64,000 nt of DNA from Sabethes cyaneus (lineage: Eukaryota > Arthropoda > Insecta > Diptera > Culicidae), in NCBI RefSeq assembly GCF_943734655.1, contig NC_071354.1:226232397-226296396 (forward strand). The letters are read 5' to 3'. The notes below the pieces were generated by a model, which did not search any database, was not told the DNA's origin, and was given only the letters and a program-made list of their open reading frames with translations. The translations under genes and the position numbers were made by a program. Shown in pieces: positions 37,601 through 47,839 of the stretch. Every line of letters begins with the position of its first letter. Within the stretch, counting starts at the first letter, position 1.

Positions 37601-38855
37601 GATCTAGGGGGCTTCGTTGCGGCAAGGTTGTTGAGTCTGGTTTGACAAAATTTATTCTCGCAGTTTCTCCATTACCCTTCCATTACTCCTATGATAGTGT
37701 AAAAGTCAGTTAAGTAGTTAAGTGTGCTGTTCAGAAGAACGCAGTGAGTGCTCGCCAGCAAAGGCTATAATTTGAAATGGTATGGGCGCAAGGTTGCCAA
37801 CTATCGCGGATGTATTATCAAAACGTGCGTGGTCTTAAAATCAAAACTGATCAATTCTTCATTACTGTAACAGAATTGATCTATGGTACCATCGTCATAG
37901 CAGATGCCTGACTGGAGCCTGATTTACATCAATTATTTGATGTTTTACTCTTGAAGTGGTCGATGAATTTGGTACCTTTGGTACTTGTGACAATGACCTT
38001 AACCTACTTGAAACACTCGTCATAAATCCGTAGTCTAAAGGACACTGACTCTCCTGGTGGCATTCTACGGCCACGAAGCATGTATGCTTAATGTGAGCGA
38101 GAGCGAATGACGAGCTGTTGGTATCTGGCAGTGCTTGCAGTCTCAGTTAAAGTTAAAGTTAAAGAGATGTGGACGTGGTCTACCAAGTTAAACACGGCAG
38201 GCTACAATGCGCTGACCGCGTAGCAAAAATGCCGGAAGAATAGAAACCCAAAACGAGCGCGGCGGAAGCTATCCCATGAATTCAGTATGGAATCGATACC
38301 TCGGACTGCACCATGAAAATAGATTATAAGACGGCATAAACTGCTCAACTTGACAGTACCAATCTAGTTGCTGTACGTCTTTGGATGAAACTTATGCAAT
38401 ACTTTTGACACGATTAGAAAATACAAGTTTCTACTGCAAAATTACCTAAAATTCATTCGCTAAATCCGTATGACCCGTATGAAACCGTATGATCAGCTTG
38501 AAAATCGGACAGAAATATACTCTTCTTGCAATATCTTCGACGTACCTCATGGAAGCAGCTTATGACCGCTTTCTGTTTTTGCTGTTTATCAACGAATTAT
38601 CATCGTTGGTTATCAGAATACACCCTGACAGCGTTGAACATTAAAATAGGATTAATATATTTGAACCTGTGAAATGTGTTCAAGGTGAAGCAGCGTTCAA
38701 TCGGAAACAAAAACGAATTCAGTGGTTTAAAATTTATAACGAAAAGTTGGCAAAATTATTAGAGATGATTATTGATATGATCTCAAGCCAGAAAGGGTCA
38801 CTCTAAGCATCAAATAAAGTTACACTCAAATCTTTTTTACACGGGAGATACGTGG
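37601..38855. other. AT-rich non-coding DNA
   Basis: No gene or RNA is visible. Short decayed patches may be transposon-derived. AGTTAAAGTTAAAGTTAAAG near 38,147 is a small tandem repeat. Confidence 0.35.
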
Positions 38856-38859
38856 CGCG

Positions 38860-39070
38860 GGAAAAAAATCGTGTAAAAAACCTTGTTAATTCGTAAATTA
38901 TTGTAAAAAACCACGTTAATTCAAACATCATCATAAAATAAACCGTGTTGATTCAGAAATCATCGTAAAAATCCGCGTCACCAAAAAGCTTTTTTAAGTC
39001 GTTCCATAAGCCGTCGTGAAAAGCAGTTTGAATTTGAAAATCACTGTGAAAGCCACGTTATTTTTAAAAA
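38860..39070 (+). repeat. About 31-bp minisatellite
   Basis: Imperfect tandem units of the form CGTAAAAAACCACGTTAATTC followed by an AAATCAT-type spacer. At least four decayed units are present (about 38,865, 38,903, 38,935, 38,965). Confidence 0.6.
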
Positions 39071-39898
39071 TGATTTAAAAATAGTAACTATCCAAAAGCA
39101 AATTGATTTAATTCATTTCTTATACTAGTTTTATCAGAGCATTGTAGAGTCCAGCAGGTTATATAATGGTTTTCTTCAGGTGAAATTTGTCCCAAGTGAA
39201 AATTTGACAATAGTTTCGACAAAAGTCGCTGTGTTTTATCTGCAAGATAAATTCATCTTAACAATGCGGCTAAAAAGCTTTTAAACCCATAGATTCTTGT
39301 TGCGTATTCATCTCGTGCAACGCTGCACCTACGCATATCTCATTGATAAAGCGACGCTTCACCTGACAGCGACCAAATGCGCGATAGAACTGACACTCGA
39401 TCGATATGGAAAAAAGACAAATCAATTTCATGGGACTAAATCTTAAGAGTATAATAAAACTCAAATTGTTACTTGGGTTAATAAAATCTACATTCTTATA
39501 TACAATTGTTATTTAAAACCTACATGCAGTTATGCAGTTTCTTCATAGCTTTGTCATTCCGGAGAGGTTAGAACATTAGATTCAAATCCAGAAATGTCAG
39601 TCACGTTCCCGTTTTCACCAGTTTTGCCTTTTCCATCCGAGGGCAAAGTTACTAGTTTCAGCTGACTGAAAATTAGCAAGACCTGTTATGTTTACACGGA
39701 TGTAATTTTGTTATATGTAACAAGTCTAAGCTGATATCTGAAACCTGGCGTTTTCGCAACGCTCTGGGAGGAAATGGGTTATAAATAATCATTCTAATAT
39801 AAACAACTAATCTGTCAAAATCGATGCCAAAACCTGGAGAAAACCGGTTGCACGACCTATTTTGCTACGATAAATCAGCAACGATTATTCCTATGGAT

Positions 39899-40012
39899 TT
39901 CCCAAGCAACAATTCGGGTTTTATTACACTCTAATGGAAGCTTTTGAGACCAAAATTGGTTATGAACACTGTAATAAGAATGCAATAAAACTTACATTGT
40001 TACTTAGTTTGA
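39899..40012. mobile_element. About 110-bp MITE with CCAAGCAACAA / TTGTTACTTAG ends
   Basis: The left CCAAGCAACAATTCGGG, then TTTTATTACACTCT, pairs with the right AGAATGCAATAAAAC, then TTACATTGTTACTTAG, as imperfect inverted arms of about 33 nt. Related ends (AAATTGTTACTTGGG and TTTGTTACTTGGG) occur at 39,465 and about 42,171, so the family is present more than once in this window. Confidence 0.55.
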
Positions 40013-40734
40013 CAATTCGTTGGTATTACCAACAACAATTCAAAAGCCACTTGGTTTTACTTGAATTTTATAAAGGTTTTATTGCGGTATCAATCATTAG
40101 CTCTGGTTTTATTATAGTATTAAACGATACCAAGAGGATACGAGTTAAAACACACTTATAGCTAGCGATAAAACCATAATAAAACTGTTAATAAAGCAGA
40201 TTCATTGTGGTTGCTTATTCATATTACCACGCTAAAACTAGTTGGCTTCACCATGTCTCTCATAAACTTACCATACGTGTTGCGTGTTGCGTAGCAATGC
40301 AATATGACGCACCAATCAAAATTAGTCTTATTACGGTTGCTTGTCAAACCGCAGATCTGTTAGTTTTCTAGAGCTATTAAAACCATTAACATCTTGACGA
40401 ATCAGATTTATTGCTGCTGTTATGAAGAATATTTGAGTTCAACACCGAAATCTTTTTTTTATGTGAGGCTTTATTGCTATATTCTAGTATTTTGTTTTAG
40501 CTCGCAAACAAAAATTCCTCAAAGCAAAGCGTTTTGCAGAAAGAAAGTTACTATCAATTGCTTTTCTTGTCACAGGCAGGAAGCAACTAAAATGACTGCT
40601 AAAAATTGAACTTGACTAACTAAATATATTTATTGTATTAAAATAACCAGTTTACGAAAATTGCAAAATTTTGATTATCCACCTGTCACATTAAAGCAAA
40701 GGCATGGGTAAAACCGTCCTTAGGAACTTGACCT

Positions 40735-40770
40735 TTTTTATCGACAGACTTCGCAGTCGCAGGTTATTAG
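40735..40770 (-). mobile_element. 3' end fragment of a LINE related to 23.7-24.7 kb
   Basis: ACTTGACCTT followed by CGACAGACTTCGCAG matches the tail of the minus-strand LINE at 23.7-23.95 kb. Here the two motifs are almost adjacent, without the MITE. Only the tail is seen. Confidence 0.5.
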
Positions 40771-41496
40771 AGTAAATTACTAGAGTACTGCTGAAAATTT
40801 ACCAACTATTCTACGGGATACTTTATTATGGTCGCCATAAATCAAATCGACCAAGATGATCTGACAGTAAAACTCAAACTTTTATGCTCACGAATGTATT
40901 TTCAAGTTTACAAAGCTGGCGGACTGATTAAGCCAGACCAGAGCAAGCTGTATGCTTTATAGTTTTGTAGCGAAAAGCTGCATTACAGTATGGTGGTAGC
41001 TGTCAAGCAGCGAAAAGTTTTATTGCTGGTTTCTGCAGAGTGTGATAAGACTAGTTAAGCTTATAACCTGACTCTTAGAAAGGTTATATGAACCTTCTGA
41101 AGAGTGGGCCCCTTGGTCCAAAAGCAGTTTTATAGCGGTCATCACGAAGTTCTGGTGGAGTTCATAGTAATGTTAGCGGTTTAAGAAATTAAGACGAAAA
41201 TTAAACAAATTTTAATACGTCGATAAAATCGAACAAACATTGAGGTGGCGGCAATTATCTCAAATCAACAAGATTAATCTTTGCAGGAGACATTAATTTT
41301 ATTAGCGTTTCAAGGTGGATATAAGCAAAACATTTAAAAATGGCGACCAATTTATAAATAAGTTATTCTCCAAAATCATAAGTGATCTAACTCCTTTAAA
41401 TATATGCTTGACTAATTACTAATCTAATCTAATCTCACACTAACGCAGCCAATTCCTGGAGGCATCCTGGAAAATGACGATTACTTGAATCAATCA

Positions 41497-41718
41497 TTTT
41501 TCTTGTCAACCGCCAGGCCAACTGCGCAGCATGTACCGCAGAGAGAATTCCAAGGAATCAAGTGGAACCAGAAAAAATACCTAATTCCATTAAACTCCTT
41601 GAAATCAAGGGGAAGGAAGAAAGCGTGGACCTCCCGTACCAAACGCTTCCCACATACAAAGATAATGATTTATTTACAGTCGTCGGGAGTATCTTTGCTA
41701 AGTGGTTTGGTTAAGTGA
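41497..41718 (+). pseudogene. Unidentified coding-like fragment
   Basis: Two overlapping plus frames are open. The one that looks protein-like reads NSIKLLEIKGKEESVDLPYQ and then TLPTYKDNDLFTVVGSIFAK ending in WFG before a stop, with mixed composition. The other frame is Lys/Arg/Ser-rich. There is no initiator or splice context and I do not recognise a family. Short TAATC repeats precede it (about 41,410). It could be a decayed transposon gene or a small exon. Confidence 0.35.
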
Positions 41719-41719
41719 T

Positions 41720-43260
41720 ACTCCAGACCCTCAGGGATGAACTAACGGTATTTAGACCAGAAGCCAGGCTGCAATTGGCCAAGGATATAGCGCCTTATTT
41801 CGCTCTCTTAAAATAGATTAGTTTGCCTAAAATATTAGTTTAAATCATATAATACTTGAAAATAAAGTCGTGTGGTTTACTGATTGCCTAAAACTACATT
41901 TGTAAGGTTAGGAACAGAAAACCGCATAACCCCGCACTTCCTAGCTTGGCTACTCAATTATACAAATTGAAGTATTTCCAGTTATGGCCACGTGGAGGCG
42001 CTAGGCAGGGAGTTTGAACATATAAAATGATTTTTATTGATAAATTTAAAATTTAGTCAATAACCAATCGAAAATAACCGGCGTAGCTTTACAGAATTAG
42101 AAGTTTAGGCCGCTTTTAAGGAGCAAGTGCTGAACTGAAAACCACTCTGAAGTGCACCCTTAAACTGAATTTGTTACTTGGGATTAAACATAAAGTTTTT
42201 TTTGTCTTCAACAAAGTTGCTTGCAATAAGTTTTTCTGTGAATATTTTAATATTACCAGTGGGATAGTCCTCTTTTATACAAACATCATATTCGTAATAC
42301 TAACTTTTTAAATTAAAATTATATTGATTGACCATTTTGTTACAGAAAACTTTGTTGAAGACAAAAAGAAAAGTTCTATCGCCAACACTTCTTTGATAGG
42401 TACAATAAAACAGTCACAAGTCATAATAATTTTGCCAAAGTCATCAAGCTTGTAGTTTCTATAGGAGATCAGTTACGAGATATTTGCAGTCTAAATTTTA
42501 ACTAAATTTTAAATTATGACCGAAAAGCTTAAACGAATAATTTAACGAAAGAATGATTATTTTAGTTTCCTGAAACTATTGAAGGTCTGCTTGGAAAAGT
42601 ACATGTAACGATCATTTTTATTGGTTGCCTAAATAAATTATGAGCCCACGTTTCATATTTTCAACTCCGTTGTGATCTTCAAATAACATTGATGGTTTGT
42701 ATAGTCGATAGTATTCGCCAACACCCTAGCTGATGGGAATTTTTCTTGCGATATTTTTTTGTTGACATTGTTAATAGCTGAATCATCATATTTGTTGATA
42801 TTTTCAATCGAAAAATCTGTCGATTTAGAAAAAATTATTGGTCAAATGTCAAAATTTATGATTTATTGCATATTAATTCCTCCAGAAATTTTTAGCAAAA
42901 CAAAGAGGCGTTTTGCTGATGATTTATGGGCTGGTGGTAAAGTCGACTAGGAAAACATTCACGCAGCAATATAATTTTAATAATGCAAAATTGCGCAGCA
43001 GCTAGAAGGTTTTTTGATTTCTAGATCAACTGTAAAATTGTAGGAAGTGTAATTATTTAATGTTTATTTTTTATCATGTTTATCTCGTTCTGCCGTTACT
43101 CACTCTGCAGCTCGTAGATGTTCAATGGAAAATTTCCGGCATTTTTTTCTGATTCTTCAAACAACCGCTCGGTCACTTAAAGAAAGCTTTAATTAGAATT
43201 TATGTCAACAAATTCGGCCACAAAAGACAGGAATTTCGCTCAATCGGTAATCAACCAGAT
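41720..43260. other. AT-rich non-coding DNA
   Basis: No supported gene. A TTTGTTACTTGGG MITE-type end lies near 42,171. A 63-codon frame at 42,759-42,950 has no features. Confidence 0.35.
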
Positions 43261-43269
43261 TCCGAACAG

Positions 43270-45040
43270 ACATTTTGCGAATACTTCAGGTAGTTAATTT
43301 TAGCGCCTTTATTATTAAATCGTTTCACACACAGTGTAATTTTTCTAAAAGCAGAACCGCATTTCGGTTCGCTTTCGGTTCGGTTCGGTTCTTCTTCCTT
43401 GTCTTGTTGGGTGTTGCAGAAGTTACAGCAGCAGCCGCAGCAGCGGAAATCCTTCATCAGTCTTTAGCTCTCATTTATGTTTTTCTTTATTTTTTTCCTG
43501 AAACCCGGGGCTCATTTGCAAAAGAGAGCGTGGAAAATCTGTCATCCGGCGCGGACGGCGGTTGCCCTGAGGCGCGCAAAGAAAACGAAAAAGAAGCGCC
43601 ACTTTCGCTTTCTCCCCTGGATGGGTCGGTCGGGCGGGGGGTGGTGGGACGCACATGAGAGAGGCTGTCAACCGTGAACGACAGCAACGCAACGCAACGG
43701 GATCAGTCGGTGGGATGGAGTCTGGAGATGGGGCGAAGCTGAAGTGTGTAATCAGGAAGTGGCATATTTTTTTGCTGTGCCAGACATTTTTTCCTTTTTC
43801 GCTGTTTTTCAGGAATTTTTACCGTTCACCTCAGTTCAGTTGTAGCAGCGAAGAAAAGTAGCTAGCGTTTATGATTGCGAAGCAATGACGCAAAACTAGT
43901 CGGAGTTTGTGAATCAACTGGCCAAAAATAAAAGTGCGCGCTTGTTTTTCACGTAGGCATAGTAGATAACATGCGGAGTGAGTACGAAATTTAGTAAATC
44001 GATCCACTTTACAGGTCGAAATAATTCCCGGCTCCACGCCTCGTGATCCTTTCGAGTTCAACCGCTCCGAAATGGTATTATATCACGTTCGGGCGTGCCA
44101 AAATGATCGCATATTTTCGCTCTCTCTTCCCCGCCCGCCCAACAGTCCTATAAAAACGGCAGCAATCGGCAGAATTATGACCCAGGGAGCAAAGCAGGAA
44201 GTGTGCGCAAATCGCTCTGCGGCATTTTCACGCTGTTTAATTATTTTCGTTCTTGTTTTCACAAATATGTGCGCCGGCACACACGGAGTCGCGACGACCG
44301 ACCCAGGCAGGCAAGCAGGGAAAACAAACAAAGGGTTAGCGAACCCTCGCGCCGTCACCGTTGTTCTCTTGCCACCGTGCCGCGGCGCACCGCGGAAGAT
44401 GATGCGGTTGAACCAGTCAGTGGGTTCGCGCGTTTGTTTTTCGCGAACCGACTTTGTTTGAACAACAACCGCGCACCGCGTGGAGTGGAGTAGCTCTTCA
44501 ATAGACTCGGTTCGACTTCGCGACCTGCTCCAGCACCAGCAGCGGTGACGTCGGTTTCGACCCGACGCGATGCAAAGCGCGATCCAACCAAACTAGGTGA
44601 TGTTTGCTGATTGGCTTGCCAGGGCCTGGAGGGAGTAGCGGACGGCCGGCGGGGGTGCGGGTGCGATGTTTAGGATTCCACCAAGAGGCCAAGAACCTCC
44701 GATCGAATGGGAAAACGTGATTATTTACCGCTTTTCAAGGTTCTTGAGTGGTGGAAGGAAGTGAAAAGCGGTTTCGCTGGCTCGGTGACCGCCGGCCGTG
44801 CCGTTTGCTGCTGGTATAAACTGCTGTGCAACAACTCTGGTCGATGACCAGACCATTGATTGATATATATATTGGGTCGCCTGCCTGCCTGTCGGTTTAC
44901 CATTATTGTTGTCCGTTCGGTGAACAAGCGCCTTCCGTGCCGGGAGATCGCGCCGTATTGTACATGTTGATTTCCGTGGTCATGATCGAAAAATATTGCA
45001 AAGTTTCTCTTCATTTGTTTACTGTTTTATCAGTTCCGTG
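43270..45040. other. GC-rich non-coding block
   Basis: CpG-rich DNA with a GGTTC run near 43,372-43,392 and GC-rich runs at 44.5-44.7 kb. Frames up to about 130 codons overlap on both strands with no domain. Its composition is like the blocks at 3.4-5.7, 25.5-26.3, 34.1-36.2 and 53.7-54.4 kb. These may be regulatory or non-coding exons. Confidence 0.3.
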
Positions 45041-46190
45041 AACAAATTGCATTTTATTACGTTCTAAAATAAAATGACTTTTTTATTTTAAATCTCCTTA
45101 AGGAATCAAATCTAAATTAACTTAACAGCTTTCAGTAAGACTAGCTTAAAAAATAATTGGTCATCTTAGTTGAATTCCTGAATGTACAAGAAAAGAGATA
45201 GATTTCCCACTTAATTTTATAACAACAAATATAACGACCTTTTAACAGAGAAGGGTATTTTGATTACTACCTTTAAACCATTATATATTGGTGTGCTCAT
45301 AATAATTACGAATTATTTTTCAGTCTAATTTAGGAGAGTCCTCATAGCCATAACTACGAGACCTAATTTCAGAAGAAATGAAAATTAATAAATATAAAAA
45401 TGGCCCCCAAGAGTTATCAGGAGAGCAGAATTAAGGAAATTTAATCATATGATGACTAAGTGGCCACACTCCAATATACTTGAGTCTGATTCGTGGGTAA
45501 CAAACACCGGAGCAGAAGCAGGAGGAGGAGGGAAAAAGGTTTTTATTGCGAGCGTGAACGGAATTTGCATTATTATCTTCCTGAGCAGTTCGGCGCAGCA
45601 GTTAACCCGAATCAGGTCCAGAATTACCCCCGTAAATTTGAGTCAATCTTCAGCTTTGAGACGTATGTACAGTCGTTCCACAATTATGGGACACTTAACG
45701 AATCGTCGCACTGTAAAATGAATTATTGTCCGTTTTAAAACAAACCGTTTAGCAGAACAATCATACGTTCTGATTAGCTAATGTTTGATTTACTGTTTTA
45801 AACCTATTTTAGATAGTGTTTCATCATCTTTCATTTCATCTTTAAAAGAAAAGAGTACCAATCTAGCTAAAACCACAGTTATGGGTCAATATGGTACATG
45901 TAGTATTAGTCACTCAGAAATAAGATGCGGTGAAAGAATATGCGACGATTTCCTTCCCTACAATTGTCATTCCTAGTTTGAGTTAGATGCGATTATCACT
46001 AATGTGCTCAGATTAAAACAAAACGTTAGCCACAGACCTTTCAAAAACATGTTTTATTCTGGAAAAATCAAGTAATCAAGTATTTTTTCCTATTTTATTT
46101 TTTTTCGAAATCTTCTGAATTTTCGTGTAACATCACGGGAATTATTTTTACATTAAATATCATAGAGAAGATGGGGTATTGCTTACAGAC
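45041..46190. other. AT-rich non-coding DNA
   Basis: I see nothing that supports a gene, RNA or named repeat here. Confidence 0.35.
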
Positions 46191-46194
46191 TGGG

Positions 46195-47090
46195 CTACAA
46201 AATACAAAATACAAAATCGGTGGACTTGAAATTGAAATTGTATTCGAACTTGACTGTTTTATTTGCAATTGGACTTGAATTTAGGCATGAAGTAGGACTT
46301 GATATGATAAATGGTAGGTGCATGAAATTTGATTTAAAATTTAAATGCCAACAGAAATCAGAACTCAAATAAAAATTCTATTCTTAAAAGTCAAAAGTTT
46401 CAAAACAGATCGAAATTGGAAATTGGAAACGGATTGAAATGAGATTTCAAACCGACACATACTTGAAATTAAGCATTAAATCAGATTTTCATTGAAATTT
46501 TGAAATTTTACTCGACACTGGATTTAAAATGGATTTCATTTTAACTGGAAATTGGACTGCAAAGTGGATTTGAAATTGGATTTAAATTTAAAGTCATTTG
46601 GACTGAAAGTTTTACTGGACTTGAAATTTGATTTGCAATTGAAAATTAATTAGTCTTGAAATTGGACTTCTAATCTAATATCAAATCCAATTTCAACTTT
46701 CATTTGGTCGGTGTTAAATCAGACCGGACCAAGTCGCAAAATTTAAAAAACTGAGTTAATGACAGCAAATGATCAAGAATTTTCTAAGCTACATTTTACT
46801 CTAATCAGACTACATAAATGTTGCAAACAGCCAGAGTTATGAGATGATTTCGAACGATTGATAGGATATAAACCATACAGAGCAGCAAACTTTGAACGCG
46901 TTTTTCTCGAAATCAGAGTTTTGTCACTTGGTTCGGTCTGACTTAAAACCGACCAAATGAAAGTTGAAATTGGATTTGATATTAGATTTTAGATTAAGCT
47001 TGAAATTGAACTTAAAATTTGGACTTATTTGAACATGACGTTATGCTTCAAGGCGGACTCTGACACAAAATTAGACTTGAAGTTTTACTT
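46195..47090 (+). repeat. Degenerate array of TTGGACTTGAAA-like units
   Basis: The sequence is built from GAAATTGGA, GACTTGAAATT and GATTTGAAATT words, decayed from a unit of about 12 bp. The polarity reverses locally at 46.67-46.74 kb, where the arm of an inverted repeat lies. Confidence 0.55.
46672..46988. mobile_element. Long inverted repeat (about 70-nt arms), possible foldback/MITE
   Basis: Left arm 46,672-46,741 (AATCTAATATCAAATCC ... CAGACCGGACCAAG) and right arm 46,919-46,988 are reverse complements at roughly 90 percent or better by eye. The spacer is about 177 bp. The inner arm part, GTCGGT then TTAA then TCAGACCG, looks like a transposon terminus. The outer part belongs to the surrounding array, so an inversion or foldback event copied array sequence too. 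Confidence 0.6.
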
Positions 47091-47106
47091 GAAAATAGAA
47101 TAGACA

Positions 47107-47820
47107 GTTTTTGTGTTATTCTCTCATACGTTTCTGTTTGCCTTTTTCCTCTCTTCCAGTCCCGTTTTTCCACTTTTTGCTCCGTTTTTATATTTTTCTG
47201 CACTCTGTTTTTTGGTGTTTTCAGTCACTTTCCATCCGTTTTTCCTCTTTTCCCCTTATTTTCCTTATTTCCGTTCTCTGTTTCCTGTTTCATTGTTCTG
47301 TTTTTCTTCGTTTCTTGTCTCATTTTTTCTTATTTTCAGTTCTATTTTTCCTCATGTTTTTCCATTCGTGTTTTGTTATTTTCATTCCTGTTTCATGTCT
47401 TTTCTTTCCTGCTTTCTGTTTTTTCTCTTCCATTTTTTTCTTGTCATGTTTCCTTTCTTGTCACGTTTTCCCTTCTTTTCTTTCTAGTTTCTCCTTTTTC
47501 CGCTGATTTCTTTTTTGTTTCTTTTCTTTTATTTCTAGTTCCGTTTTTCGCCCTTTTCCGCAGTTCTGATTTTTATTTGCTTATTTAGCATTGGATTTTT
47601 TCTTTTTTTGGTCCCGGTTTCCGCCTTTTTCCCATTTTTCGTTTTCGTCTTTTCCGTTTTTCATTCTAGTGTATCCTCCTTTTCATCCTTTTCTGCCACG
47701 TTTTGTTTTCCTTTTCCATTTTATCCGTGTTGTCTGAATGCATGAATGCTCTCATTTTTCATTCATTTTCTTTTTTCTATTTCTCTTCCGTTTTTCCCTT
47801 TTTCTGTCTCGTATGAAAAA
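47107..47820 (+). repeat. T-rich degenerate array upstream of the LINE
   Basis: Pyrimidine-rich strand of CCGTTTTTC, CCTCTTTTCC and CATGTTTTTC words. All plus frames are open for long stretches and give Phe/Ser/Leu-rich peptides (to 131 residues), an artefact of composition. Matching texture resumes at 51.30-51.97 kb. Confidence 0.6.
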
Positions 47821-47839
47821 AGAAAGAGCAACATATTGT

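Noticed and set aside
47111..47588. Hydrophobic ORFs up to 131 residues, resembling membrane proteins
   Set aside because: They arise from a pyrimidine-rich array (Phe/Leu/Ser codons) and are open in all plus frames at once.
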